From Desmonostoc geniculatum HA4340-LM1 (GTDB lineage Bacteria; Cyanobacteriota; Cyanobacteriia; Cyanobacteriales; Nostocaceae): a DNA stretch of 64,000 bases. Below, in pieces: positions 56,300 through 64,000 of this stretch (its first letter is position 1; each line of letters starts with the position of its first letter). The position numbers and the translations under genes were made by a program. The notes beneath the pieces are model-generated. The model was not told where the DNA came from and did no database searches. It saw only the letters and a list, made by a program, of their open reading frames with translations. The stretch spans positions 1 to 64,000 of the forward strand of contig JAHHHB010000019.1 in NCBI GenBank assembly GCA_019359545.1. Reading direction: 5' to 3'.

Positions 56300-56714
56300 T
56301 AATATTAAATCGGCGTTGCCAGCATCTTGCCCGCCCTAATTATGTAACTTCAATCTGGAAAACTTACCATTTCACAAAATACCTGATAGAGATAGATCTA
56401 GGGGCGTACAGATGTACACCCCTACAGCCGATTTATGCGTTCCAAAGATTTTTGTCAATGGTATAAATCCTGAATAAACTCAAATAATTATTTAGCAAAA
56501 TCGAAGAACCATCACCAGATTTAGCAGATAAGTCCGATTAGTGACTACTCAGCAAAAATGCCTCAAAGCTAACCACCGTTTGGATTATAACTTCAGGGGG
56601 TGGTTTTTTTTGCATAGACTTGATATTAATTGAAATCGTAAATTTACTGAAGACAAATGTTGGTTTTATCTCATAAATTAAGGCGACAACTAGTAAATAT
56701 TAAAAGGTAAAATT
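56300..56714. other. Spacer before the beta-propeller gene
   Basis: Contains a short palindrome AGGGGCGTACA/TGTACACCCCT around 56400-56424 and a terminator-like stem with T-run at 56571-56610. No gene. Confidence 0.5.
56571..56610 (+). terminator. Terminator-like stem with T-run
   Basis: AACCACC (56571-56577) pairs with GGTGGTT (56599-56605) and is followed by TTTTTTT. It may serve the upstream gene cluster. Confidence 0.55.
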
Positions 56715-59522
56715 ATGACAGAGAAAATTTTGAATTTTGTAGAAGTTAAAAAAAATAACACAAATGGTGTCGATGGGCTTGGTGGGAGCTTCTTTACCGC
56801 CATCAGCCCCGACGGCAAATACCTCTATGCATCTGGGTATGATGACTCGGCGGTGGTGGTATTTGAGCGCAATCAAGAAACAGGCGAGTTGAGTTTTGTA
56901 GAAGTTCAAAAAGATGATACAAATGGCGTCGATGGGCTTGGCAGTGCTGAAGCCCTCGCTCTCAGCCCCGACGGCAAATACCTCTATGTTCCTGGATATG
57001 GTGACTCGGCGGTAGCGGTGTTTGAGCGCGATGAGCAAACAGGCCAGCTAAGTTTTGTAGAAGTTCAAAAAGATGATACCAATGGTGTCGATGGACTTGC
57101 TAATGCCACTTCTGTAACTGTCAGCCCCGATGGCAAATTCCTCTATGCTACTGGATATGGTGACTCGGCGGTAGCCGTATTTGAGCGTGATGAACTAACA
57201 GGCCAGCTAAGTTTTGTAGAAGCTCAAAAAGATGATACAAATGGTGTCGATGGACTTGCTGGTGCCCTCTTTGTAACTGTCAGCCCCGACGGCAAATTCC
57301 TCTATGCTGCTGGAGCTGATGAGTCGGCAGTATCGGTATTTGAGCGTGATGAACAAACAGGCCAGCTGAGTTTTGTAGAAGTTCAAAAAGATGATACAAA
57401 TGGTGTCGATGGACTTGCTGCTGTCAACTCCGTAACTGTCAGCCCCGACGGGAAATTTCTCTATGCTGCTGGATTTGGGGACTCAGCGCTGGCGGTATTT
57501 GAGCGCGATGAACAAACAGGCAAGTTGACTTTTGTAGAAGTTCAAAAAGATGATATAAATGGCGTCGATGGACTTAATGCTGCCACCTCTGTAACTGTCA
57601 GCCCCGACGGTAAATATCTCTATGCATCTGGATTTGGGGACTCAGCGGTAGCGGTGTTTGAGCGCAATCAACAAACAGGCGAGTTGACTTTTCTAGAAGT
57701 TCAAAAAGATGATACCGATGGTGTCGATGGGCTTGCTGCTGTCACTTCTGTAACTCTCAGTCCCGACGGTAAATACCTCTATGCATCTGGATCTTATGAT
57801 TCGGCGGTGGCGGTGTTTAGTGCGCCTTTCAACAATGCGCCAGAATTGGCAAATGAAATTCAAGATCAAGAAGCTACCGAAGATACTGTCTTTAACTTCA
57901 TTGTTCCAGTTGACACCTTCAGCGATGTAGATGCTGAAGACATCCTGACTTACACTGCAACTCTGGCAAATGATGATTTACTACCGACTTGGTTGAACTT
58001 CAATCCTACTACCCTTACCTTCAGTGGCACTCCGACAAATAACGATGTGGGTAGTCTAGACATCAAAGTTATCGCTGAAGATATTGCTGGAGAGCAAGTC
58101 AGTGATGTATTTACACTTGCAGTTGCCCAAAAGAATTCTGCTCCGACAAATTTGATATTTACCGCTATCAGCGATGACGACGATGATGACGATGATGATG
58201 ATGATGACGATGATGACGATAGTGGTAGTGGCGACGGAGATGATGATGACGATGATGATAAAAAAATCATTGGCTTCTTCACAACCACTGACGCAAACCA
58301 AGACGATGAACACACTTATAGCTTAGTGGTGGGTAATGGTGATACTGATAATGATGCATTCATCATTGAGGGAGATAGCCTCAAAATTAAATCTGATGTC
58401 ACTAAATCTAGTTATAAAATCCGCGTCCGCACTACTGACCTTGGTGGGCTTTCTTTTGATAAGGAATTGGATGTTAATATTGATGGCTTTGGGTCTACAA
58501 ATACCCAGATAACAACTATTTTCCAGATTGTTAATATTACTCAGAATATCTTTACCGTCAAAAGTAAAGTTAAGGGTGGCAAAGGAAAACTTTCCATTAA
58601 AATTAAAACCACGAGTTCTAAAGAAGTAAATGAACTGTGTGTATTTAATGTTGATGATGATGAAGGTAAGATTGACGGTATAGCCCCCGGTGCAGAAGGC
58701 TATGCAAAAGCTGCTCTTTTGCGTTCAAAGGTGATTTTCTGCTCCCTTGGCAATTCGCCTAATGGTTTTAATAGTGCCGACTTGACAAATGTATTAGAAT
58801 TTGAGTCTAATACCAAACTGCGATTCTATACGATATCCAACAGTACTACTCAAGCTGTACTGTCTGGAAAAACATCTTTCTCAAGTGTCGTTTTTTCTTC
58901 AGCTACAAATAACAACACAGAAGAAGAAGGATTTTCTCTCAACTTCCAGAATTTGGTTGTGACAGTTCAAGCAACAAATCAACAGATAACTTTGGGTACG
59001 GGTTTGCAAGGGAAAAAGGAAGGACAACTGATTGATTTACGCAGTGTGAAACAATCAGTAAAAGCTGACTTTAAGGTTCACAGAGAAGCTGCATTCAACA
59101 ACTGCGTCGGGTTCTATAAAATTGCTGATGAAAGTGGTGGGATTGACACAAATGGTGATGGTGTAGCAGATGTTCTTGTTGGACAAGCTGGTTACGCCGA
59201 AGCCGCCGTGCGTGCGCGTGTTACAGGCATGGATTTGACAGTGAGCAACCAAGGTACAGCCTCTTACAGCAGCATTTTTGGAGCTGATTCTCTGTTTGCA
59301 CCATTTATTATTGTCGATGGTAAACCCGATGCGTTTCTTGATAGTAATGGCAATAATAATCCCAAGGTTTACTTTGCATTCTTAGGTGCGAACACAGGCA
59401 ATACAGATCACATTCGTCTTTTGGGTAATAACACTTTTGGCTTTGAAGATTTGCCTTCAGGGGGCGACAAAGATTACAACGACATAATTGTGCAGATCAG
59501 TTTGACTGCCAATGCTGTGTAA
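56715..59522 (+). CDS. Seven-bladed beta-propeller / cadherin / DUF4114-like exoprotein with poly-Asp tract
   Basis: Of the 935 residues, the first ~371 are seven repeats of 53 residues (pattern [44 protein letters not shown]), resembling YVTN/lactonase-type propellers and forming a closed seven-bladed ring. Cadherin-like domain (372-480; [34 protein letters not shown]). An acidic low-complexity linker of ~29 residues (487-515) is almost all Asp. A second cadherin-like domain (515-590) and a DUF4114-like C-terminus (600-935; [39 protein letters not shown]) follow. No catalytic residues identified and no N-terminal signal. The neighbouring ABC exporter is a candidate secretion route. The start is the ATG at 56715. 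Confidence 0.83.
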   Translation: MTEKILNFVEVKKNNTNGVDGLGGSFFTAISPDGKYLYASGYDDSAVVVFERNQETGELSFVEVQKDDTNGVDGLGSAEALALSPDGKYLYVPGYGDSAVAVFERDEQTGQLSFVEVQKDDTNGVDGLANATSVTVSPDGKFLYATGYGDSAVAVFERDELTGQLSFVEAQKDDTNGVDGLAGALFVTVSPDGKFLYAAGADESAVSVFERDEQTGQLSFVEVQKDDTNGVDGLAAVNSVTVSPDGKFLYAAGFGDSALAVFERDEQTGKLTFVEVQKDDINGVDGLNAATSVTVSPDGKYLYASGFGDSAVAVFERNQQTGELTFLEVQKDDTDGVDGLAAVTSVTLSPDGKYLYASGSYDSAVAVFSAPFNNAPELANEIQDQEATEDTVFNFIVPVDTFSDVDAEDILTYTATLANDDLLPTWLNFNPTTLTFSGTPTNNDVGSLDIKVIAEDIAGEQVSDVFTLAVAQKNSAPTNLIFTAISDDDDDDDDDDDDDDDDSGSGDGDDDDDDDKKIIGFFTTTDANQDDEHTYSLVVGNGDTDNDAFIIEGDSLKIKSDVTKSSYKIRVRTTDLGGLSFDKELDVNIDGFGSTNTQITTIFQIVNITQNIFTVKSKVKGGKGKLSIKIKTTSSKEVNELCVFNVDDDEGKIDGIAPGAEGYAKAALLRSKVIFCSLGNSPNGFNSADLTNVLEFESNTKLRFYTISNSTTQAVLSGKTSFSSVVFSSATNNNTEEEGFSLNFQNLVVTVQATNQQITLGTGLQGKKEGQLIDLRSVKQSVKADFKVHREAAFNNCVGFYKIADESGGIDTNGDGVADVLVGQAGYAEAAVRARVTGMDLTVSNQGTASYSSIFGADSLFAPFIIVDGKPDAFLDSNGNNNPKVYFAFLGANTGNTDHIRLLGNNTFGFEDLPSGGDKDYNDIIVQISLTANAV
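56740..57825 (+). repeat. Seven tandem 159-bp propeller-coding repeats
   Basis: The seven units are also similar at the DNA level (AAAGATGATAC(A/C)AATGG(C/T)GTCGATGG recurs), indicating recent amplification of one blade. Copy-number variation between strains is likely. Confidence 0.8.
58173..58259 (+). repeat. GAT/GAC microsatellite coding for poly-Asp
   Basis: About 87 bp of almost pure GAY codons, interrupted once by AGTGGTAGTGGC. Prone to slippage in steps of 3 bp, so length should vary without breaking the frame. Confidence 0.85.
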
Positions 59523-60896
59523 TACAGTAATCTGCTTTGATTTTTGAAATTACAGCAGATTTTAAGTTGGTGGAGTACAAAAATACCCCTCCCCAACCCT
59601 GCCCTTGCCAAGGCTGGGGTTGAGGAGGGGTTTACTCCATTTAATATTTTTCTTTCTCCCCCTGCCCCCTGCCTACACAGCGATAGGATATTTTTTTAGT
59701 TGGAAGTACCTTAGAGTGTGTAGAATTTTTTCAACAATCCAACTATCAAATAACAGCATCTATACAGAAATAAAGTTTTTATTGATACTTTTAACCTTGT
59801 GCCTTTTACTTTTTGGTGAGATAAAATTTCGGTAATTACATAGTAAACTTCCACAACTTCACCTACAACGACAATTGGGCTATTTTCTGGATAGCAATAT
59901 TAAACTAGTAAATCTACTGAAGCCAGTTACTGTCTTTCCTTCATAAATTTAATAGTTGATTCCTCTACGGTACTTTTCCAGTTGATTCATATTGAACTTA
60001 ACTGGAAAAAGGTCATGGGGAATTCTTTGACAATTAAGTATGGGTGCTGTTTGATGAGGAAAGCTGACTGTCTTTCCCCATTGACGATACTGTTGTTCCC
60101 TATATCAAAGAATTTGTAAAAAATAATTCAAAAATTTAAAGTTTTTTTATTACTAATTCTTAATTAGGGTATTTACTTAGGCAAGTATTTGTGATATTTT
60201 CGTGTTGACTATCATAACTTTAAATGCATCAAGCTAAGTTTTCCAAACACGTCTCGATGTATTGATTGAGTTATGAGTATCCATTTTGCATAGTTGCAAT
60301 AGTAAATCCTGAATTAAAGTTTGTATAAATTATGTAACATTAACCGAGTAATAATCTCTCGTCAATCGATCAAAACTATCGTCATAATTCTCCAATCCAG
60401 AATGGCTGAATCCGTGAATTGATGAAACTTGAAGACCTCAACTTCATGATTTGCACAAAATTTAGCAGTTGTACTAGTCTTGATTTTCCAGCTATTCTGA
60501 CTTCTAGCTTGAAAAAGGGAGTAGGAAATGGGTAGAGACGCCACTAATGGCGGCTGTAGGTGAAAGAAAATCTTTTTGATGTTTGGTTGTCTAATTTCCC
60601 TATGATTGACTGAGTTTAAGAATTATTACAAACTATGTTTGTTTTGAATAATCTAACAGTAATAACCGTGTATCTAAATGTAGGTTTGTAATTAGCAAAT
60701 TCGTTATCTGTGGTATTAGGTGTTTATTTACACTGAATGCTACATGGTCAAGTTAGGAGTTAGAAGTGAGCCAGTGTCGTCTTAAATGCTTCTTCAAACG
60801 TCAAATTTTTAACCCCGTATGGGTTAAGAATTGTGTTAATTCTTCATCCCTAACTCGTAACTTGATGACTGATTTTTACCTTCTGATTTATTTGAC
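59523..60896. other. 1.4-kb spacer upstream of the ABC exporter
   Basis: Contains a long imperfect hairpin (CCCCTCCCCAACCC/GGGTTGAGGAGGGG, about 59585-59631) and a degenerate GTAGAGACG copy (60533-60557). A small stem TTAACCC/GGGTTAA lies at 60809-60827, close to the exporter start, and could be a regulatory site. Short open frames at 59605-59835 and 60362-60544 show no domain. Largest gene-poor stretch of the window. Confidence 0.5.
59585..59631 (+). terminator. Hairpin after the propeller gene
   Basis: A long GC-rich foldback (CCCCTCCCCAACCCTGCCC against GGCTGGGGTTGAGGAGGGG), 63 bp past the stop codon. It is a dispersed repeat but can end transcription. Confidence 0.55.
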
Positions 60897-63800
60897 ATGA
60901 CTTATATTAAGAACACTTTTCCCGAATTTCTCACTACCCTAGAAGGGTTCGATCGCTTACCGGATGAAGCGATCGCCAAGATATCCCAACAACTGCAAGC
61001 TTGGCGCTATCGGTTGGGTCAAAAACTCATTGGTAAAGAAAGTCTGCCGGAACACATCACCATCATTTATGAAGGACAAGTGCGGCTGTTGGGATACGAA
61101 CCCCAGACGCAAATCCCCATCACCTTGAAATTACTGCAACCAGGGGAAATCATCGGCGAAATTGGTTTATTGCGCGATGTTCCTTGTGAAACTGCGATCG
61201 CCTCCACCGAAGTAGTATGTTTAACCTTGAGTGCAGCAGCATATTTTCAGCTTTTAGAAGCATACCCAGCTTTTGCCGAGGCTCGGAAAAACCGCAGTAA
61301 TTTAGTCGAAGTTTTTGATATTCTCAGCTCATACTGGCAAAAGCAAGCGATCGCCACATTAAATCTCAAAGAATTAACACAAACAGCTTTACCAGAAGCA
61401 ACAATCCAGTATCTCACCCCAGGCAAAACTCCATTCGATCAACTCGATAGCGAACGCGTTTGGTTTGTCAGTGGTGGGGGTACCGTGACGAATTTTGCCG
61501 TTGGCGATCGGCTAGAATCAGAGGACAACGACAAAATCCAAGTTGTCGGTCGAACTTCCGCACGTTTAGTAGGTCTAAGTCCCTCAACCCTGATCTTGCA
61601 AGATACTCGACCTCTTGAACTTGTAGTCAGCGACACCCAATCACATAGCCAAGATCCACTAGATATTCCCTACGCATCAGATCAAATAGTCTTACCACAA
61701 ACAACCGATCAGACTTCAAAAAATTCGGCAAAAAACATAAAATACCCATTTTTTAGCGGGAAAGGAGAATTAAATACAGCCTTCGCCTGCTTCCAAATGC
61801 TTGCGAAACACTTAGAAATGCCGTTTCGTCGAGAGGTGGTTCGCCGCATTTTAAACGAGCAAATCAAACGCCAGGGTAATATTTCCTTTCCAGCAATTGC
61901 TTACCTAGCAGAGTTAATTGGACTCAAGGCGCAACTAGTAGATCTGCCAGTGGCCTCAGTGACGCGGATTCCCACACCAGCATTAATTCGCTATGCCGAT
62001 AATTATGCCGTTTTATATGCAACCGACGCCAACACTATGGTTGTGGGTGTACCATCCCAAGGAATTGTCCGCTGCAAACCCGCTCAATTTATTGAACAAT
62101 TAGATACCGACCCTGCCAACTTTCCGCCACAAGTTAGGGTATTACTGCTGACAGCTACCAAAGAAACACCCCAAGAACGTTTTGGTTTGCGGTGGTTTAT
62201 CCCTTATTTGTCACGCTATCGCCGAGTACTAATAGAAGTATTTATCGCTTCCTTTTTCGTACAGTTAGCAGCATTAGCAAATCCCTTGGTAGTGCAGTTA
62301 ATTATCGACAAAGTTATCACCCAAAATAGTATTGGGACTTTACATATTTTGGGGATTTTACTATTAGTAGTCGGGCTATTTGAAGCAGTGTTAACGACCT
62401 TACGAACCTACCTATTTGTCGATACGACAAATCGCATCGATATGGGTTTAGGTTCGGAAATTATTGACCACTTATTACGTCTACCACTACGTTATTTTGA
62501 AAAGCGACCGGTGGGTGAACTTTCTACTCGGATTAACGAACTAGAAAACATCCGCCAATTTCTCACAGGTACTGCTTTAACAGTGGGGTTAGATGCTCTG
62601 TTTTCCGTGGTTTATATCGGTGTGATGCTGATTTATAGTTGGCAACTCACCTTAGTAGGTTTAAGCACAATTCCCGTGTTTGTGATTATTACCCTAATAG
62701 CATCTCCCACCATTAGCAGACAATTACGCAGCAAAGCCGAACGCAACTCCGAAACTCAATCTTATTTAGTGGAGGTGATGTCAGGAATTCAAACAGTCAA
62801 AGCGCAGAATATCGAATTGCGATCGCGCTTTTCCTGGCAAGAGCGTTATGCTCGTTTTGTCGCCGCTGGTTTTAAAACAGTCGTTACTTCTACCCTTGCC
62901 AACTCTACCAGTAACTTCCTCAACAAACTCAGCAGCTTACTAGTTTTGTGGGTAGGAGCTTATTTAGTACTCCAACAAGAATTAACTTTAGGTGAATTAA
63001 TCGCCTTCAGAATCATATCTGGTTACGTTACCAGCCCAATATTGCGCTTAGCTCAACTCTGGCAAAGCTTCCAAGAAACTGCCTTGTCCATAGAACGTTT
63101 GAGCGATATTGTTGATACACCAGAAGAAGCAGAAACAGACCGCTACAATATACCCTTACCGACAATTACCGGAGCAGTCAAATACGAAAATGTTTCCTTC
63201 CGATTTGGCACTACTGGCCCTCTACAACTTTCTAACGTCAACGTCGAATTTGCTCCCGGAAAATTTGTTGGCATTGTCGGGCAAAGTGGCTCTGGTAAAA
63301 GTACAATGATGAAATTATTGCTGAGACTTTATGAAACCGAGTCCGGCAGAATTTTGATTGATGGTTACGACATTGCCAAAGTAGAACTTTATTCACTGCG
63401 ACGACAAATTGGTGTAGTTCCCCAAGAAACATTGTTGTTTGATGGCAGCGTTCAAGAAAATATTGCCTTGACAAATCCTGATGCAACAACCGAAGAAATT
63501 ATCCAAGCAGCTCAGGTAGCCTGTGCCCACGAATTTATCATGAACTTGCCCAACGGTTACAACACACGGGTAGGAGAACGTGGTTCTGCACTTTCTGGTG
63601 GACAACGACAAAGAATTGCGATCGCCCGTTCTGTTTTACAACGACCAAAATTACTAGTTTTAGATGAAGCAACTAGCGCATTAGATTATCCCACAGAGCG
63701 GCAAATATGTCTCAACTTAGCCAGGGCATTCAAGGGTGATACAGTATTTTTTATTACCCACCGATTGAACACCGTCAGTAATGCAGACATCATCGTTGTC

Positions 63801-63902
63801 ATGGATAACAGCAGGGTTATAGAACAAGGTAGCCATCAAGAATTAATGGCCGCTAAAGGTCATTATTACTACCTGTATCAGCAACAAGAAGTGAACTTAT
63901 GA
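60897..63902 (+). CDS. Type I secretion ABC exporter with cNMP-binding and C39-like domains
   Basis: The 1001-residue protein is a fused permease-ATPase of the HlyB/HetC type. Residues about 20-150 are a cyclic-nucleotide-binding fold (EHITIIYEGQVRLLG, LLQPGEIIGEIGLLRDVPCETAIA). About 283-425 is a C39-like domain in which the catalytic Cys and His are lost (DCG replaced by NTA; HxVxL by NYAVLY). It is thus a C39-like docking domain as in RTX transporters, not a processing peptidase. About 440-720 are six membrane helices (ALANPLVVQLIIDKVI); about 755-995 is the ATPase: Walker A GQSGSGKST, signature LSGGQRQRIAIARS, Walker B LLVLDEATSALD, and the switch His in FITHRL. Lying beside five RTX/DUF4114 proteins, it is the best candidate for their export; an adaptor protein (HlyD) must be encoded past the window. 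The next start (ATGA at 63899) overlaps the stop. Confidence 0.92.
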   Translation: MTYIKNTFPEFLTTLEGFDRLPDEAIAKISQQLQAWRYRLGQKLIGKESLPEHITIIYEGQVRLLGYEPQTQIPITLKLLQPGEIIGEIGLLRDVPCETAIASTEVVCLTLSAAAYFQLLEAYPAFAEARKNRSNLVEVFDILSSYWQKQAIATLNLKELTQTALPEATIQYLTPGKTPFDQLDSERVWFVSGGGTVTNFAVGDRLESEDNDKIQVVGRTSARLVGLSPSTLILQDTRPLELVVSDTQSHSQDPLDIPYASDQIVLPQTTDQTSKNSAKNIKYPFFSGKGELNTAFACFQMLAKHLEMPFRREVVRRILNEQIKRQGNISFPAIAYLAELIGLKAQLVDLPVASVTRIPTPALIRYADNYAVLYATDANTMVVGVPSQGIVRCKPAQFIEQLDTDPANFPPQVRVLLLTATKETPQERFGLRWFIPYLSRYRRVLIEVFIASFFVQLAALANPLVVQLIIDKVITQNSIGTLHILGILLLVVGLFEAVLTTLRTYLFVDTTNRIDMGLGSEIIDHLLRLPLRYFEKRPVGELSTRINELENIRQFLTGTALTVGLDALFSVVYIGVMLIYSWQLTLVGLSTIPVFVIITLIASPTISRQLRSKAERNSETQSYLVEVMSGIQTVKAQNIELRSRFSWQERYARFVAAGFKTVVTSTLANSTSNFLNKLSSLLVLWVGAYLVLQQELTLGELIAFRIISGYVTSPILRLAQLWQSFQETALSIERLSDIVDTPEEAETDRYNIPLPTITGAVKYENVSFRFGTTGPLQLSNVNVEFAPGKFVGIVGQSGSGKSTMMKLLLRLYETESGRILIDGYDIAKVELYSLRRQIGVVPQETLLFDGSVQENIALTNPDATTEEIIQAAQVACAHEFIMNLPNGYNTRVGERGSALSGGQRQRIAIARSVLQRPKLLVLDEATSALDYPTERQICLNLARAFKGDTVFFITHRLNTVSNADIIVVMDNSRVIEQGSHQELMAAKGHYYYLYQQQEVNL

Positions 63903-63939
63903 ACACGAGTCACAATGGGCTACGCCCCGCTGCGCTAAC

Positions 63940-63977
63940 AGAATTCACAATTCTGAATTCAGAAATCAGAATTCAGC
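63940..63977. repeat. GAATTC heptamer run
   Basis: AGAATTCACAATTCTGAATTCAG-type repeats. An open frame starting at 63899 ends in it after 28 codons (TAA), so either a gene was truncated by the repeat or the real start of the adaptor gene lies beyond the window. Confidence 0.6.
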
Positions 63978-64000
63978 AATAACCGTAGGGTGGACACCAG

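Noticed and set aside
56740..57825. Regularly spaced repeats that might suggest a CRISPR array
   Set aside because: The 159-bp period is fully coding and in frame with propeller blades; no short palindromic repeats with unique spacers are present. No CRISPR array was seen in the window.
60808..60841. Possible Pho box before the exporter (TTTAACCC, GTTAATTC)
   Set aside because: The two half-sites are 26 bp apart, out of the 11-bp register seen in the other arrays, and overlap a small palindrome.
63899..63982. Short frame overlapping the exporter stop by ATGA, possible start of an HlyD adaptor
   Set aside because: It ends after 28 codons inside a heptamer repeat and has no HlyD features; the true adaptor gene may lie beyond the window.

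Overview
The window looks like chromosomal DNA of a filamentous, heterocyst-type cyanobacterium (Nostoc/Anabaena group). GCGATCGC (HIP1-like) octamers are scattered through genes and spacers. Several products are typical of cyanobacteria: a lumenal pentapeptide protein, a COP23 protein, ssl1498-type light-harvesting-like proteins, a PEP-CTERM protein and multi-GAF histidine kinases. The spacers are full of the palindromes, foldback elements and heptamer repeats usual in Nostocales.

Region 1 (0-12 kb) has murJ, with an IS200/IS605-type TnpB element 50 bp upstream of its start and a tnpA relic beside that. A 1175-residue histidine kinase follows with five GAF domains, three of them with cyanobacteriochrome-like DXCF motifs. 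Then come a CPA1 antiporter, a TPR protein and a PEP-CTERM/DUF4114 surface protein. Region 2 (12-22.5 kb) is housekeeping: argS, a CobE/CbiG-C-like protein, a peptidoglycan-binding protein, an M16 peptidase pair (one subunit active, one catalytically dead), and a pentapeptide protein followed by purK. A 6S RNA gene, recognised from its fold and its place next to purK, lies downstream of purK.

Region 3 (22.5-30 kb) holds a small membrane protein and a type II restriction-modification pair between 27-bp direct repeats that copy the 3' end of the neighbouring NUDIX gene. A dgcA-dgcN-like pair (enolase-superfamily epimerase plus DUF1611), a membrane-anchored prokaryotic YEATS protein and a tandem duplication of an ssl1498-type gene follow. 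One duplicate carries a nested foldback-element insertion upstream; the other keeps the empty site. Region 4 (30-36.6 kb) is accessory: a three-gene set (TIGR04255 protein, HTH protein, unknown protein). Its third gene has an in-frame stop and is split by a second TnpB element. The set abuts an M48 peptidase gene that has lost its 5' end, then a COP23 gene.

Region 5 (37-64 kb) is an exoprotein island. It encodes an ExeM/NucH-like nuclease of 2038 residues, an EEP-phytase fusion of 1821 residues and a glycerophosphodiesterase of 1035 residues, all with RTX tails. Two further secreted-type proteins carry DUF4114-like C-termini, and a type I secretion ABC exporter with a cNMP-binding domain closes the island. 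Pho-box-like arrays of 8-mers in an 11-bp register lie upstream of the nuclease and of the glycerophosphodiesterase. The island is best read as a phosphate-scavenging system that exports enzymes acting on nucleic acids, phytate and glycerophosphodiesters. Substrate assignments come from domain recognition, and co-regulation is inferred from the motifs.
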